DNA of 64,000 bases from UBA10324 sp038326325 (GCA_038326325.1 JBBQJW010000016.1:1-64000), one strand, 5' to 3'. Positions 34,070-44,187 are shown, counted from the first letter of the stretch. The notes: generated by a model from the letters alone, not told the origin. Made by a program: numbers and translations.

Positions 34070-35449
34070 GTGAACATTACAAAAGAAAACCTCAATGACC
34101 TGCATCTTCAGGTCAACATTAACATTGCGCCTGCTGACTACTTACCGAAGGTGGAAGAATCAATTAAAACTTACAGCAGAAAATTAAATATGCCAGGCTT
34201 CCGTAAGGGGCATGTGCCATTAGGTATGGCAAAAAAAATGGTGGGTAACGAAATGCTCGCTGAAGAACTGAACAAGTTGATTTCTGAAACACTTGACAAT
34301 TATATCAAGGAAGAAAAACTGCAGATACTTGGTCAGCCTTTGCCGGTTGAAGATTCTAAAAAACAAAATATAGATATTCAAGCACCAAAAGCTTACGATT
34401 TTCGTTTTGAGTTGGGATTGGTTGGTGATTTTCAAATTCCTGATTTAAACGCTCACGAATTTTCGAAGTACGAAGTTGTTCCTGAAGAATCAAAAGTGCT
34501 GGAAGAAGTGGAGAAAATAAAAGTTCGTTATGGTACTACTGAAGAAACCGACACAATTGTAAAAGATTCTGTTCTCTCTATTGTTTTCAAAGAATTGAAT
34601 TACGACGGAAGTGATAAAGCAAACGGAATTGATAAAACCCGTCGGATTTCAATTGAATCTTTTCGCAACGAAGAGATTAAAAATCAAATCATGAAATTGA
34701 AAAAAGGTGAATCGTTAGTGATTGACCTTTTTGCCGCATACAATAATGAAGAAGAATTAATCATCCACAACATTCTTGACATATCGCACGATCAGTCGCA
34801 TGGTATGAGTCATTCTTTCAAAATTACTATTGATGGAATTTTCGAAGTGAAGAAAACCGAACTCAACCAGGATTTATACAACCAATTGTTTGGCGAAGGC
34901 ATTGTGAACAATGAAGTTGAATTGCATCAGAAAATAAAAGACGAATTAATTCGTACTTATAAAGACTTAGCGAACGAACGACTCGTTGCCGACATTTCAA
35001 CTTACATGATTGAAAATACTTATATCAGTTTCCCTGAAAATTTCTTAAAGAAGTGGATTCTTTCTTACAACGAAAAACCTGTTACACCTGAACAAGTTGA
35101 TAATGAGTTTGGACAATTTACCCGACAACTTAAATGGGATTTAATTACTGAACGAATTTCAAAAGAAAACGGTATAAGTATTAAAGCAGAAGAGTTGAAA
35201 GCATTTGCAATAGAAAGATTGAGAGATCACTATTTTGCTGGACAGGTAAACGAAATGGTTGAAGGTTATCTTTCACAAATGGCCGACAAAATGATGTCTG
35301 ACGAAAAGTCCAGAAGAAACTACTTTAACATGTTGATGGAGGAAAAGTTATTTGATGAATTAAAGAAAAAGGCAAATATTCAACCGCGAGAAATTTCGTA
35401 CGACGAATTCCTTCACACAGGGCCACAACAAAATCATCACAACCACTAA
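34070..35449 (+). CDS. tig: Trigger factor (ribosome-associated chaperone)
   Basis: The 459-residue protein starts at a GTG 26 bases after tRNA-Leu. It has the ribosome-binding signature PGFRKGHVP (about residues 42-50), a degenerate FKBP-like central domain and a helical C-terminal chaperone domain (YLSQMADKMMSDEKSRR). It binds nascent chains at the ribosome exit. It lies 18 bases before clpP, reproducing the widespread tig-clpP-clpX order. The His-rich end (QQNHHNH) is unusual but minor. Confidence 0.93.
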   Translation: MNITKENLNDLHLQVNINIAPADYLPKVEESIKTYSRKLNMPGFRKGHVPLGMAKKMVGNEMLAEELNKLISETLDNYIKEEKLQILGQPLPVEDSKKQNIDIQAPKAYDFRFELGLVGDFQIPDLNAHEFSKYEVVPEESKVLEEVEKIKVRYGTTEETDTIVKDSVLSIVFKELNYDGSDKANGIDKTRRISIESFRNEEIKNQIMKLKKGESLVIDLFAAYNNEEELIIHNILDISHDQSHGMSHSFKITIDGIFEVKKTELNQDLYNQLFGEGIVNNEVELHQKIKDELIRTYKDLANERLVADISTYMIENTYISFPENFLKKWILSYNEKPVTPEQVDNEFGQFTRQLKWDLITERISKENGISIKAEELKAFAIERLRDHYFAGQVNEMVEGYLSQMADKMMSDEKSRRNYFNMLMEEKLFDELKKKANIQPREISYDEFLHTGPQQNHHNH

Positions 35450-35467
35450 AAAAATTAAAAACATAAA

Positions 35468-36154
35468 ATGGATTACGGAAAAGAATTCAGAAACTATGCG
35501 ATAAAGCACAAAGGTATCGGCGCAGTAACAGTTGAGTCTGTTATGAAGCACCAGATAACTAACCTTACTCCTTATATTATTGAAGAGCGCCCCATGAATG
35601 TTGCCAGCATGGATGTATTTTCAAGGTTGATGATGGACCGGATTATTTTTCTTGGCGAAGGAGTAAATGATTATGTTGCTAATGTGATTCAGGCGCAATT
35701 ATTATTTCTTGAATCAACAGATGCCAAGCGCGATATACAGATTTACATTAACAGTCCTGGCGGTTCGGTGTATGCCGGTTTAGGAATTTACGACACTATG
35801 CAATACATACAGCCCGATGTTGCTACTATATGTACTGGGATTGCAGCTTCAATGGCTGCTGTGCTTTTGTGCGCCGGTCATGCGGGAAAGCGAACTGCAT
35901 TGCCTCACTCGCGGGTGATGATTCATCAGCCAATGGGCGGCGCTGAAGGTCAGGCAAGTGATATTGAAATAACAGCGCGTGAAATAATGAAGTTGAAAAA
36001 GGAACTTTACGAAATCATAGCTTTACACTCTAACCAGGCATTCAAAAAAGTAGAAAAAGATAGTGACCGTGATTACTGGATGCTGGCTCAAGAAGCTAAA
36101 GAATACGGAATGATTGACGAAGTTCTGATCAAGAAAATTCCAAACGCAGGATGA
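35468..36154 (+). CDS. clpP: ATP-dependent Clp protease proteolytic subunit
   Basis: The 228-residue serine protease has catalytic triad S128 (GIAASMAA), H153 (MIHQPMGG) and D202 (SDRDYW), spaced exactly as in E. coli ClpP. The N-terminal about 30 residues may be a propeptide. It forms the proteolytic rings of ClpXP in the cytoplasm. Its stop overlaps the clpX start by four bases, indicating coupling. Confidence 0.96.
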   Translation: MDYGKEFRNYAIKHKGIGAVTVESVMKHQITNLTPYIIEERPMNVASMDVFSRLMMDRIIFLGEGVNDYVANVIQAQLLFLESTDAKRDIQIYINSPGGSVYAGLGIYDTMQYIQPDVATICTGIAASMAAVLLCAGHAGKRTALPHSRVMIHQPMGGAEGQASDIEITAREIMKLKKELYEIIALHSNQAFKKVEKDSDRDYWMLAQEAKEYGMIDEVLIKKIPNAG

Positions 36155-37383
36155 AAAAATCCACCCAACACTGCTCCTTCTGCGGAAGGGGAAAAGAAGA
36201 AACCTTAGTGCTCATATCGGGCATTGACGCGTTCATCTGCGACACTTGTGTTACACAGGCGAAACAGATTATTGAAGAGGAAAATTTTTCGAAAAAGAAA
36301 AAATTTATTTCTGCACCTCCTAAATTTTCGGTGCCATATGAAATAAAAGCTTTCTTAGATGAATATGTTATCGGGCAGGACGAAGCAAAAAAAGTTTTAT
36401 CAGTTGCTGTTTACAATCACTATAAGCGATTGAATCAAACCACCAAGGATGATGTGGAGATTGAAAAATCGAACATCATTATGGCAGGTGAAACCGGAAC
36501 AGGGAAAACATTGCTCGCAAAAACTATTGCGCGTTTTTTGAATGTGCCGTTCGCAATTGTTGACGCAACTGTATTTACTGAAGCAGGATATGTTGGCGAA
36601 GATGTTGAAAGTATTCTCACACGACTGTTACAGGCGTGTGATTATGATATTGCTGCTGCTGAAAAAGGAATTATTTACATTGACGAAATAGATAAGATTG
36701 CTCGAAAGAACGACAATCCATCTATCACTCGTGATGTAAGTGGCGAAGGAGTTCAGCAAGGTTTGTTAAAACTGTTGGAAGGAACTGAAGTGTTGGTTCC
36801 ACCACAAGGAGGTCGCAAGCATCCTGAGCAAAAAATGGTGAACATCAATACACAAAATATTTTGTTCATCTGCGGAGGTGCGTTCGAAGGATTGGATAGA
36901 ATTATTGCCCGACGCATGCAGACTTCAGTGATTGGTTTTAAAGCATCGCAAAGTCATGAGCGTGTTGACAAGCAAAATATGTTACAGTATGTAAACCCAC
37001 AGGATATAAAACACTTTGGATTAATTCCTGAATTGATTGGTCGTTTGCCTATTGTAACTTTTTTGGATTCGCTTGACCGTACTTCTTTAAAAAGAATTTT
37101 AACTGAACCTAAGAATGCGTTGGTGAAACAATATTACAGATTGTTCGAAATGGAAAATGTTGAACTTTCGTTTGAGGATAATGCACTCGAATATATCATT
37201 GATAAAGCAGTGGAATATAAATTAGGTGCGCGTGGTTTGCGTTCCATTTGCGAAGCCATCATGACCGACATTATGTTCGATATTCCTTCACAGAAAAACA
37301 TTAAAACATTTGTGGTATCTCGCGATTTAGCCGAAGACAAACTCAGCAAATCAAAATACAAGCACCAGTTGAAGGTGGCTTAG
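36151..37383 (+). CDS. clpX: ATP-dependent unfoldase ClpX
   Basis: The 410-residue AAA+ protein has the N-terminal zinc finger (C8, C11, C30, C33), Walker A GETGTGKT (113-120), Walker B IIYIDEIDK, the pore and sensor segments and the ClpP-binding loop region. It unfolds tagged substrates for ClpP. A reversed TGTAACAG word (36625) encodes Arg-Leu-Leu-Gln here. A strong terminator follows. Confidence 0.96.
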   Translation: MKKSTQHCSFCGRGKEETLVLISGIDAFICDTCVTQAKQIIEEENFSKKKKFISAPPKFSVPYEIKAFLDEYVIGQDEAKKVLSVAVYNHYKRLNQTTKDDVEIEKSNIIMAGETGTGKTLLAKTIARFLNVPFAIVDATVFTEAGYVGEDVESILTRLLQACDYDIAAAEKGIIYIDEIDKIARKNDNPSITRDVSGEGVQQGLLKLLEGTEVLVPPQGGRKHPEQKMVNINTQNILFICGGAFEGLDRIIARRMQTSVIGFKASQSHERVDKQNMLQYVNPQDIKHFGLIPELIGRLPIVTFLDSLDRTSLKRILTEPKNALVKQYYRLFEMENVELSFEDNALEYIIDKAVEYKLGARGLRSICEAIMTDIMFDIPSQKNIKTFVVSRDLAEDKLSKSKYKHQLKVA

Positions 37384-37406
37384 ATTAGTTTAAAGACTTT
37401 GAACTG

Positions 37407-37444
37407 AAAAAATCCCGTCGTGCTTTTGCAGGCGGGATTTTTTT
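37407..37444 (+). terminator. Rho-independent terminator of tig-clpPX
   Basis: AAAAAATCCCG and CGGGATTTTTT pair across a short loop, ending in a T tract 24 bases after the clpX stop. The A tract makes it able to act on both strands. Confidence 0.85.
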
Positions 37445-37483
37445 AGGTTATTTTTTCTTCCGTCCACCTTCTTCGGTCTACAA

Positions 37484-37909
37484 TTATTTCTTCTTATCAA
37501 GTATTGCATTTGTTAATCTGCAAATGCAAGTAAGTTTTTCTTCGTCGTCATAAATTTTTATCTCCCACACTTGCGTGGAGCGACCGAGATGAATTGGAAC
37601 TGTTACACCATGAACAAATCCGCTTTTAACAGCTCGAATATGATTGGCATTTATTTCCAAACCAACACAAATTCTTACATCTGTATCAATGCATAGAACA
37701 GAAGCAATGCTTCCTAAGGATTCTGCTAACACCACATTTGCGCCACCGTGTAACAGTCCATGCGGTTGCTTTGTGCGTTCGTTCACAGGCATTCGAGCTT
37801 TGATATAATCGTCACCGATTTCGGTGAATTCTATTCCCACAAAATCCTGCATCGTGTTTTTATGCAACTCGTTCAGTGTTTTTAAATCAATTGGTTTGTG
37901 CCAGATCAT
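37484..37909 (-). CDS. Hotdog-fold thioesterase (PaaI/MenI-like)
   Basis: The 141-residue protein has the hotdog signature KQPHGLLHGGANVVLAESLGSIAS, the HGG motif of acyl-CoA thioesterases of the PaaI/YbdB/MenI group. It would hydrolyse an aromatic or other acyl-CoA; DHNA-CoA in menaquinone synthesis is one candidate, but no men genes are nearby. Length is normal. It is the last gene of a minus-strand run with the DCC protein. Confidence 0.85.
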   Translation of the reverse strand: MIWHKPIDLKTLNELHKNTMQDFVGIEFTEIGDDYIKARMPVNERTKQPHGLLHGGANVVLAESLGSIASVLCIDTDVRICVGLEINANHIRAVKSGFVHGVTVPIHLGRSTQVWEIKIYDDEEKLTCICRLTNAILDKKK

Positions 37910-37949
37910 TTTAATTCTTCGTTTAAAGTCCAGGGTTCAAAGAAAAGAT

Positions 37950-38381
37950 TTATAAAATAAACCTCTCCTCAACTTCAGGTGATGGGATAATGCAACTGTC
38001 TTCTTTACCAAACCACTTGTATCTGTTTCGCGCAACTATGTTATAGATTCCATTACGAATGAATTTCGGAAGGAGATAAAATGGAGCAAGTAGTTTCCAT
38101 CTTCCGCCCAGTAGCATTAAAATTTTTAAAGCAGCTTCAGAGCGATGTAAAATTTTATTGTCAGCAAAAAGAATAAAAGTGTCGCCCGCATTTGCAGCTT
38201 CCTGATTTTCGCTCAGTAGTTTTTGAGAATAGGAACTTTGAAGAGGAGTGAAGCGAAATACTTTTTTCTTATCGTTGCGGATAATAAAATTCACTCCACT
38301 GTTACACAAGTGACAAACTCCATCGTAAATAATAATTGCTGATTTGATAATTTGATAATTTGATGATGAAATACATTTCAC
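37950..38381 (-). CDS. DCC-family thiol-disulfide oxidoreductase-like protein (DUF393)
   Basis: The 143-residue protein contains IIIYDGVCHLCNSGVNF, the DxxCxxC motif of the DCC/DUF393 family, and the family ending RNRYKWFGKEDSCI. Function is not established; redox activity is inferred from CxxC. The start is unclear: the frame opens at a GTG (38381) and the first 15 codons are a short microsatellite (TTTGATAA units), so the true start may be elsewhere. Confidence 0.8.
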   Translation of the reverse strand: MKCISSSNYQIIKSAIIIYDGVCHLCNSGVNFIIRNDKKKVFRFTPLQSSYSQKLLSENQEAANAGDTFILFADNKILHRSEAALKILMLLGGRWKLLAPFYLLPKFIRNGIYNIVARNRYKWFGKEDSCIIPSPEVEERFIL

Positions 38382-38449
38382 GCAAAGTTCGCAAAGAAGC
38401 AGAGGCGCAAAGAATACTAATCTGTAATCTTAAATCTTAATTCAAAAAT
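38382..38449. repeat. Low-complexity intergenic repeat
   Basis: Degenerate direct repeats CGCAAAGTTCGCAAAGAAG, CGCAAAG and then AATCTTAAATCTTAATTC / AATCTAAAATC fill the gap between the DCC and rhodanese genes. The TTTGATAA units extend into the DCC 5' coding region. Confidence 0.5.
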
Positions 38450-38755
38450 CTAAAATCCATATTTTGCTTTCCATGCTTCAATTCCTCCAACAAGATTTCT
38501 AACATTGATGAAACCATGCTGCTTTAAAAATGCCTGTGCACTTGCGCTTCGCTTTCCTGATTTGCAGTGAACAATAATCTCATCGTTTTTGTGTGATGCA
38601 AGTTCTTCAATTGCTCCTGGTAAAGTCGCAAGCGGAATTAATTTCCCTCCGATATTAAATTCATCGAACTCCCATTCTTCACGCACATCGAGAACAATCA
38701 GATTTTCATTTTTATCCTTTCGTTCTTGTAATTCATCAACAGTTATATCAGTCAT
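38450..38755 (-). CDS. Single-domain rhodanese-like protein
   Basis: The 101-residue protein is one rhodanese domain: LDVREEWEFDEFNIGGKL near the start and active-site loop HCKSGKRSASA with catalytic Cys. It ends LVGGIEAWKAKYGF. It probably moves sulfur from thiosulfate or a persulfide donor; the physiological substrate is unknown. The ATG at 38755 follows the stop of the upstream T9SS gene by 3 bases, so the two are likely cotranscribed. Confidence 0.88.
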   Translation of the reverse strand: MTDITVDELQERKDKNENLIVLDVREEWEFDEFNIGGKLIPLATLPGAIEELASHKNDEIIVHCKSGKRSASAQAFLKQHGFINVRNLVGGIEAWKAKYGF

Positions 38756-38758
38756 CAA

Positions 38759-40591
38759 TTAAAATTTTATAAAACGAGTAGTGAATGATTGTTTGCTTGC
38801 TTTGTCTTTTACGATGAGTAAATACATTCCCTGAGAAAGATTTCCAACATAAATACTTGAGTTAATTCCTTCGGCAGTCTGAACAATTCTCCCGCTTAAA
38901 TCAGTAAAAATTAATTCCGCATTTCTCACACCTGTTACATCAACATGCAAAACATCATTCGTTGGATTCGGATAAAGACTAACAGAAATATTTTTATCAA
39001 TAATTTCAGTAGAAGCAATAACCGGAAGTTTTGCCCCGACAACCGGACGAATCATTAACGAACCAGGATAAGAAGATTGATTCCATGTGCCTGTAACATT
39101 GTAATATAAATTCTGATGCGAATCGGTGTTGCGGTCTAATCCCACATTATAGTAGTTCGGATACGACTGTAACATCCCCACATAAAATGTATCGCTGATT
39201 GCCTTGGGAGTGTCAAGCACATAAGTAGCAAAACCATTTATACTGTCAATATATGTTGGATGTAAAAAATCCTGTTCATAAAGCAGCTGAGTTGGTGCAA
39301 GAGATTTCCAGACCATTACAGAAAAGAATTTATCGCTGATGTCTGCGTCAATGTGCGCGAAATGAAATTGAACTGCTCGTAGAGTATCAGGAACATTTAA
39401 TTTGTACTTCACAGCAATTCTTCCTCCGGCAATATTTAAACCGTAAGCTTTCTCTGCGCTGCCGTCGTCATGCGAATAATAATTGTAGAAAGGTTGAACA
39501 CGATAGGCGGAATCATTACTTCGATTTATGTCAGGAGTCGCAGTTGCTTTACACTTAATAATCAGCAAAGCGCTGTCAAATAATGGAATGGCAAATGTCG
39601 GTTCGTCTTGGGTTAAAACTGAAGTTGCAGAAAAATTGATTGAGTTAGTAGCACTAACAAAAATACTTGTTGCACTAAACTGCTCATCAGCAAAATATTG
39701 ATTTGAAGTATTAATCGTTGTGTTATTGTTATTCCGGATTACAAATGGAAAAGTTGTTTTCAATTCAGCCGACTGATTATTTTTAAACTGAGTCCATGGC
39801 ATGTACTCATAATTCTTAAGAATTGTCCCCGGAGTATAAACTGCCGCAACATCCTGTAACAGTGTATCAGTATAACTTCTCCCTGAATTTAACCGCACAT
39901 AATCAACATGCCAGTGGTCGTTGTTGCCGGAAGTGGTTGCATAATTTCTAAAACGGAATTGAAAGTTGTTGAAGAAATAACTGTTGTCAGTTATGTGAAT
40001 CATTACCTGAGTAAATTTTATAACTGTTGGGATTGATGCATCGCCATCCATTTCCCAAACCTGATTCCAGATGCCAAGATTATTTTTTAATTCCAGAATT
40101 AAAAAATCTCCGACATTCGGATAATCGCAAATCCCCATTTTTTCATAGAAGAAACTCAAATAAACTGTTGTGTCAGCTGCGGAAATTGTTTCCATGTGAA
40201 TCGGATGAGAAGTTAAACTATCAGCAGGATTTATCTGAACAGCACCCGATGTATCATAAGGAATTCCAAATTCATTCAATCCATCAAAAGTCGCAACACC
40301 AATTGACGGGGGAAAAACAGGACAAGTAGTATTCACATAAACATCTCTGTCCATCCACAAATTCTGATCAGGATATTTATGGTCGGGCGCTAACTGACTG
40401 TAAGAAAAATCATCCATGAACGGAAGATTCAAAGTATCACCAATCGCACGCGACTGTGAATGATGTTTTTCAAAAATCAAATCACTATTATATTTTAAAT
40501 CAGTTATTACTTCCTGCGATTTTGCAATTGAAATTGTTAATGCAAAAAGTGAAAGAAGACCAATAAATTTTTTTGAAAGTAATGTTCGCAT
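38759..40591 (-). CDS. Secreted beta-sandwich T9SS cargo protein
   Basis: The start is placed at the ATG at 40591, giving a signal peptide (KKFIGLLSLFALTISIAKSQ); an upstream ATG at 40624 would add 11 residues. The 610-residue product has regions such as LPFMDDFSY...LWMDRDVYVNTTCPVFPPSIG and a MAM/carbohydrate-like sandwich. The T9SS tail carries LYPNPTNDVLHVDV and GMYLLIVKDKASK. No catalytic motif was recognised. It continues almost directly into the rhodanese gene, an odd pairing for a secreted protein. Confidence 0.78.
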   Translation of the reverse strand: MRTLLSKKFIGLLSLFALTISIAKSQEVITDLKYNSDLIFEKHHSQSRAIGDTLNLPFMDDFSYSQLAPDHKYPDQNLWMDRDVYVNTTCPVFPPSIGVATFDGLNEFGIPYDTSGAVQINPADSLTSHPIHMETISAADTTVYLSFFYEKMGICDYPNVGDFLILELKNNLGIWNQVWEMDGDASIPTVIKFTQVMIHITDNSYFFNNFQFRFRNYATTSGNNDHWHVDYVRLNSGRSYTDTLLQDVAAVYTPGTILKNYEYMPWTQFKNNQSAELKTTFPFVIRNNNNTTINTSNQYFADEQFSATSIFVSATNSINFSATSVLTQDEPTFAIPLFDSALLIIKCKATATPDINRSNDSAYRVQPFYNYYSHDDGSAEKAYGLNIAGGRIAVKYKLNVPDTLRAVQFHFAHIDADISDKFFSVMVWKSLAPTQLLYEQDFLHPTYIDSINGFATYVLDTPKAISDTFYVGMLQSYPNYYNVGLDRNTDSHQNLYYNVTGTWNQSSYPGSLMIRPVVGAKLPVIASTEIIDKNISVSLYPNPTNDVLHVDVTGVRNAELIFTDLSGRIVQTAEGINSSIYVGNLSQGMYLLIVKDKASKQSFTTRFIKF

Positions 40592-40684
40592 TTGTATCAG
40601 GTATGAATCTTCAATGAAACTCAAAAGTCTTTAAAAAATTGTGCTTACAAGAAAAGAAATATCAACGATTCGGTAAGTGATGAA

Positions 40685-41482
40685 CTATTGCTGTTCAGCA
40701 TCAGACGATTCGGTTTTCATCTGATCCATCGTGATATATACATCCACCGCCTCACCGAGATTTAATTTATTATCAGCATCCAATGTCGAAGGAGTTTGTT
40801 TGTAAACAAAAGCATTCAACGAATCACCATGCACAGTATTATCAGCTATCACCGCACCGAGATTGAGTGACGAAGCATCGAGAATAAATTTCACTTCGCG
40901 CAAAGTGTGACCAATTAGATCAGGAACTTCCACTTCAGTGTTTCCTAATCCGTCACCTAAAATCAAATCAATGGTCGAACCTTTTTTTATGTTATCGCCA
41001 ATGGCAACATGTCGTCCGTGATTCATCCAATCGAGCACAACATTTTGTGCGAGATCGGGTTTATAAATCAATGAACCAACACGCAAGCCAACATTTTCTA
41101 AAACCATTTGCGCCTGCTTCAACGAATTATCAGTAAGGTCAGGCATTTTTACTTGCGGCGGAATTACAGCATTGAGCGTGAGATAAATTGTTCTTCCTTC
41201 CTTCACTTTCGAATTCGCAGTGGGGTTTTGTTCGAGCACTGCGAGTTTCGGTTTCTTATCGCTGAACGAAGAATCAGCAACTGCAAATTCTAAATCGCGA
41301 TCGCTTAAAATTTCTTTTGCTTTTTCTAAAGTGAGACCATTGAGGTCGGGCACTGTTATCGTTTCACCGTGACGGGTGTAACTGTTCAGCGCTGAAGTGC
41401 CGAGCCAGAACACAATGATGAAAAGCGCAATAGCGCCGAGTATGTTGTAAAGAAATATTTTACTTTTAAGAAATTGCCACAT
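40685..41482 (-). CDS. Membrane-anchored protein with three PASTA domains
   Basis: The 265-residue protein has an N-terminal membrane helix (YNILGAIALFIIVFWLGTSA) and then three PASTA domains, each starting VPDLNGLTLEKAK, MPDLTDNSLKQAQ or VPDLIGHTLREVK. It ends in a polar tail. PASTA domains bind peptidoglycan or muropeptides. In many Bacteroidota this gene is next to ddl and an rluD-like gene; here ddl is 2.8 kb away, with katG between them in opposite orientation. Confidence 0.85.
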   Translation of the reverse strand: MWQFLKSKIFLYNILGAIALFIIVFWLGTSALNSYTRHGETITVPDLNGLTLEKAKEILSDRDLEFAVADSSFSDKKPKLAVLEQNPTANSKVKEGRTIYLTLNAVIPPQVKMPDLTDNSLKQAQMVLENVGLRVGSLIYKPDLAQNVVLDWMNHGRHVAIGDNIKKGSTIDLILGDGLGNTEVEVPDLIGHTLREVKFILDASSLNLGAVIADNTVHGDSLNAFVYKQTPSTLDADNKLNLGEAVDVYITMDQMKTESSDAEQQ

Positions 41483-41898
41483 GTTATGCAGTAATAGTAG
41501 TGTGTTGATTGCGGCGGCTAAATTCTAAAATTTTATTTAATAAAATAATTCTGGTTATGCCTGATGATGTTTGTGGTTGTATAAAAAATTAGCAGCATTT
41601 TTCAACCGATGAATTTTCAAAAGATTCAATTTTGCGTGAGGGGAATTTTTCGAGAAAAAATTTGTGAAAATATTTTTCACGATAAAAAAATAGACGAAAC
41701 ACGAACTTGCAAACATCAATAATTAATCATTGGAAACTTTTCATATTCGATTTCATTAAGGCGAGGCATTAAATTTTTATTTTCATTAAAAAAAATTGCA
41801 ACAGATAAAAATGATTTTAATCAACAACGGAACATTTTTGATAAAAAAATTGCTTAGTACTTTTGTAAATAATTTTTTAAAATTAAAACAAACACTTG
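41483..41898. promoter_or_regulatory. Divergent gap between PASTA gene and katG
   Basis: The 416-base AT-rich gap holds no gene. It contains the katG promoter at 41838-41865. No clear Fur/PerR or OxyR palindrome was identified by eye. Confidence 0.5.
41838..41865 (+). promoter_or_regulatory. katG promoter
   Basis: TTG (41838-41840), 17 bases, then TACTTTTG (41858-41865) match the Flavobacterium/Bacteroidota promoter TTG-N17-23-TAnnTTTG. Transcription would start near 41872, leaving a leader of about 27 bases before the ATG at 41899. Confidence 0.65.
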
Positions 41899-44106
41899 AT
41901 GGAAAATAAAACAGCCGAAAGCAAATGCCCATTTCATGGCGGAGACCCGAAGAAAGTTGCCGGTGGCGGAACAAAAAATCATGACTGGTGGCCGAACCAA
42001 TTAAAATTAAATATCCTTCGGCAAAACTCTTCGCTGTCGAATCCGATGGATGAAAAATTTAATTATGCTGAAGAATTCAAGTCTCTTGATTTGAATGCCT
42101 TGAAGAATGATATTGTTAAACTAATGACCACTTCGCAAGAATGGTGGCCTGCAGACTATGGACACTATGGTCCTTTCTTCATTCGTATGGCGTGGCACAG
42201 TGCAGGAACTTATCGCATTTCTGATGGCCGTGGCGGAGCGGGTTCTGGTACGCAACGATTTGCGCCACTTAACAGTTGGCCTGACAATGCAAACCTTGAT
42301 AAAGCGCGCTTGTTGCTTTGGCCAATAAAACAGAAGTATGGAAAGAAAATTTCATGGGCAGATCTAATGATACTTGCAGGTAACTGCGCACTTGAATCTA
42401 TGGGATTTAAGACCTTTGGTTTCGGTGGTGGTCGCGAAGATGTATGGGAGCCAGAAGAAGATATTTACTGGGGATCAGAAGGAAAATGGTTGGAAGATAA
42501 ACGACATAGTGGCGAGCGGGAATTGGAAAATCCGTTGGCTGCAGTTCAGATGGGACTCATCTATGTAAACCCGGAAGGACCAAACGGAAATCCAGATCCT
42601 CTTGCTTCAGCAAAAGATATTCGTGAAACATTTGGCCGCATGGCTATGAATGATGAAGAAACAGTTGCGCTCATTGCAGGTGGTCACAGTTTCGGCAAAA
42701 CACATGGCGCAGCAGATCCAGCCAAGCATGTTATTCATGAACCTGCCGGTGCTGGAATAGAAGAGCAGGGGCTCGGATGGAAAAACTCTTTTGGTAGTGG
42801 TAGTGGTGCTGATACAATTTCAAGTGGATTAGAAGGAGCGTGGACAACCACACCAACAAAATGGAGTAATAATTTTTTCGAGAATCTTTTTGGCTACGAA
42901 TGGGAACTAACCAAAAGCCCTGCCGGTGCTCAGCAATGGAGACCGAAAAATAATGCAGGTGAGGGTTTGGTACCTGATGCGCACGATGCATCAAAGAAGC
43001 ACGCACCATTTATGCTCACGACTGATCTTGCACTTCGGTTTGATCCTTCTTACGAAAAAATTTCAAAACACTTTCTTGAAAACCCGAAAGCATTTGCGGA
43101 TGCATTTGCCCGAGCATGGTTCAAATTAACCCACCGCGATATGGGACCTATCGCCCGCTATCTTGGTTCGGAAGTTCCAAATGAGGAATTGATTTGGCAA
43201 GATCCTGTTCCAACTGTTACACATCAATTAATTGATAGTACTGACATCACTTCGCTAAAGAATAAAATACTTGCGTCTGGATTATCAGTGTCTGAACTTG
43301 TAGCTGCTGCATGGGCTTCGGCTTCCACATTTCGTGGTTCTGATAAACGAGGAGGAGCAAACGGTGCGCGTATTCGACTTGCACCACAAAAAGACTGGGC
43401 AGTAAACGATCCTGCTCAATTGACAAAAGTGTTACAGTCATTAGAAGGGATTCAAAAGGAATTTAACAGCGCGCAAAGTGGTGGCAAGATGGTTTCAATG
43501 GCAGATCTGATTGTGCTGGGGGGATGTGCTGCAATTGAAAAGGCGGCGAAGAATGCAGGATATTATTTGACTGTACCGTTCACCGCAGGTCGCGCTGATA
43601 CTTCGCAAGCACAAACCGATGTTGAATCTTTTGCTGTGTTGGAACCGGTTGCTGATGGCTTTCGAAATTATTTGAAAACGAAGTACATTGTTGCAGAAGA
43701 GGAAATGCTGGTTGATAAAGCTCAACTCTTAACACTCACTGCACCTGAGATGACAGTGCTCGTTGGTGGCATGCGTGTGCTGAATGCCAACTCCGGTAAT
43801 TCTAAACATGGAGTATTAACCAAGCGAACTGAATCACTCACCAATGATTTCTTTCTGAATCTGCTTGATTTGAATACGACATGGAAAGCAACCTCAGATA
43901 CACAAGCTGTTTTTGAAGGGCGCGATCGTAAATCTGGTGAAATAAAATGGACTGCCACACGCGCTGATCTGATCTTCGGTTCTAACTCTGAGTTAAGAGC
44001 ATTGGCAGAAGTATATGGATGTGCCGATGCAAATGAAAAATTTGTAAACGATTTTGTCGCTGCATGGAACAAGGTGATGAATCTTGATCGTTTTGATCTT
44101 GCATGA
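41899..44106 (+). CDS. katG: Catalase-peroxidase
   Basis: The 735-residue haem enzyme removes hydrogen peroxide. Distal site: R96, W99, H100 (RMAWHSAGTYR). The Trp-Tyr-Met crosslink is W99-Y222-M248, and the proximal His is H263 (GGHSFGKTHG). Both halves of the duplicated KatG fold are present, with normal length. The ATG at 41899 is preferred over the TTG at 41896. It has its own promoter and terminator and sits reversed between PASTA and ddl genes that are usually adjacent, suggesting insertion. Only one TGTAACAG copy (reversed, 43214) occurs in 2.2 kb. Confidence 0.96.
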   Translation: MENKTAESKCPFHGGDPKKVAGGGTKNHDWWPNQLKLNILRQNSSLSNPMDEKFNYAEEFKSLDLNALKNDIVKLMTTSQEWWPADYGHYGPFFIRMAWHSAGTYRISDGRGGAGSGTQRFAPLNSWPDNANLDKARLLLWPIKQKYGKKISWADLMILAGNCALESMGFKTFGFGGGREDVWEPEEDIYWGSEGKWLEDKRHSGERELENPLAAVQMGLIYVNPEGPNGNPDPLASAKDIRETFGRMAMNDEETVALIAGGHSFGKTHGAADPAKHVIHEPAGAGIEEQGLGWKNSFGSGSGADTISSGLEGAWTTTPTKWSNNFFENLFGYEWELTKSPAGAQQWRPKNNAGEGLVPDAHDASKKHAPFMLTTDLALRFDPSYEKISKHFLENPKAFADAFARAWFKLTHRDMGPIARYLGSEVPNEELIWQDPVPTVTHQLIDSTDITSLKNKILASGLSVSELVAAAWASASTFRGSDKRGGANGARIRLAPQKDWAVNDPAQLTKVLQSLEGIQKEFNSAQSGGKMVSMADLIVLGGCAAIEKAAKNAGYYLTVPFTAGRADTSQAQTDVESFAVLEPVADGFRNYLKTKYIVAEEEMLVDKAQLLTLTAPEMTVLVGGMRVLNANSGNSKHGVLTKRTESLTNDFFLNLLDLNTTWKATSDTQAVFEGRDRKSGEIKWTATRADLIFGSNSELRALAEVYGCADANEKFVNDFVAAWNKVMNLDRFDLA

Positions 44107-44151
44107 TTTAAAAATTATTTATTGTTCTGAAAAGAATATTTGATGCTGATT

Positions 44152-44187
44152 AATTGCAGTTGCTCTTAAGCAACTGCAATTTTTTTA
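44152..44187 (+). terminator. Rho-independent terminator of katG
   Basis: AATTGCAGTTGCT and AGCAACTGCAATT form a long perfect stem with a tiny loop, followed by TTTTTT. It is 45 bases beyond the katG stop and precedes a TGTAACAG word at 44237. Confidence 0.85.
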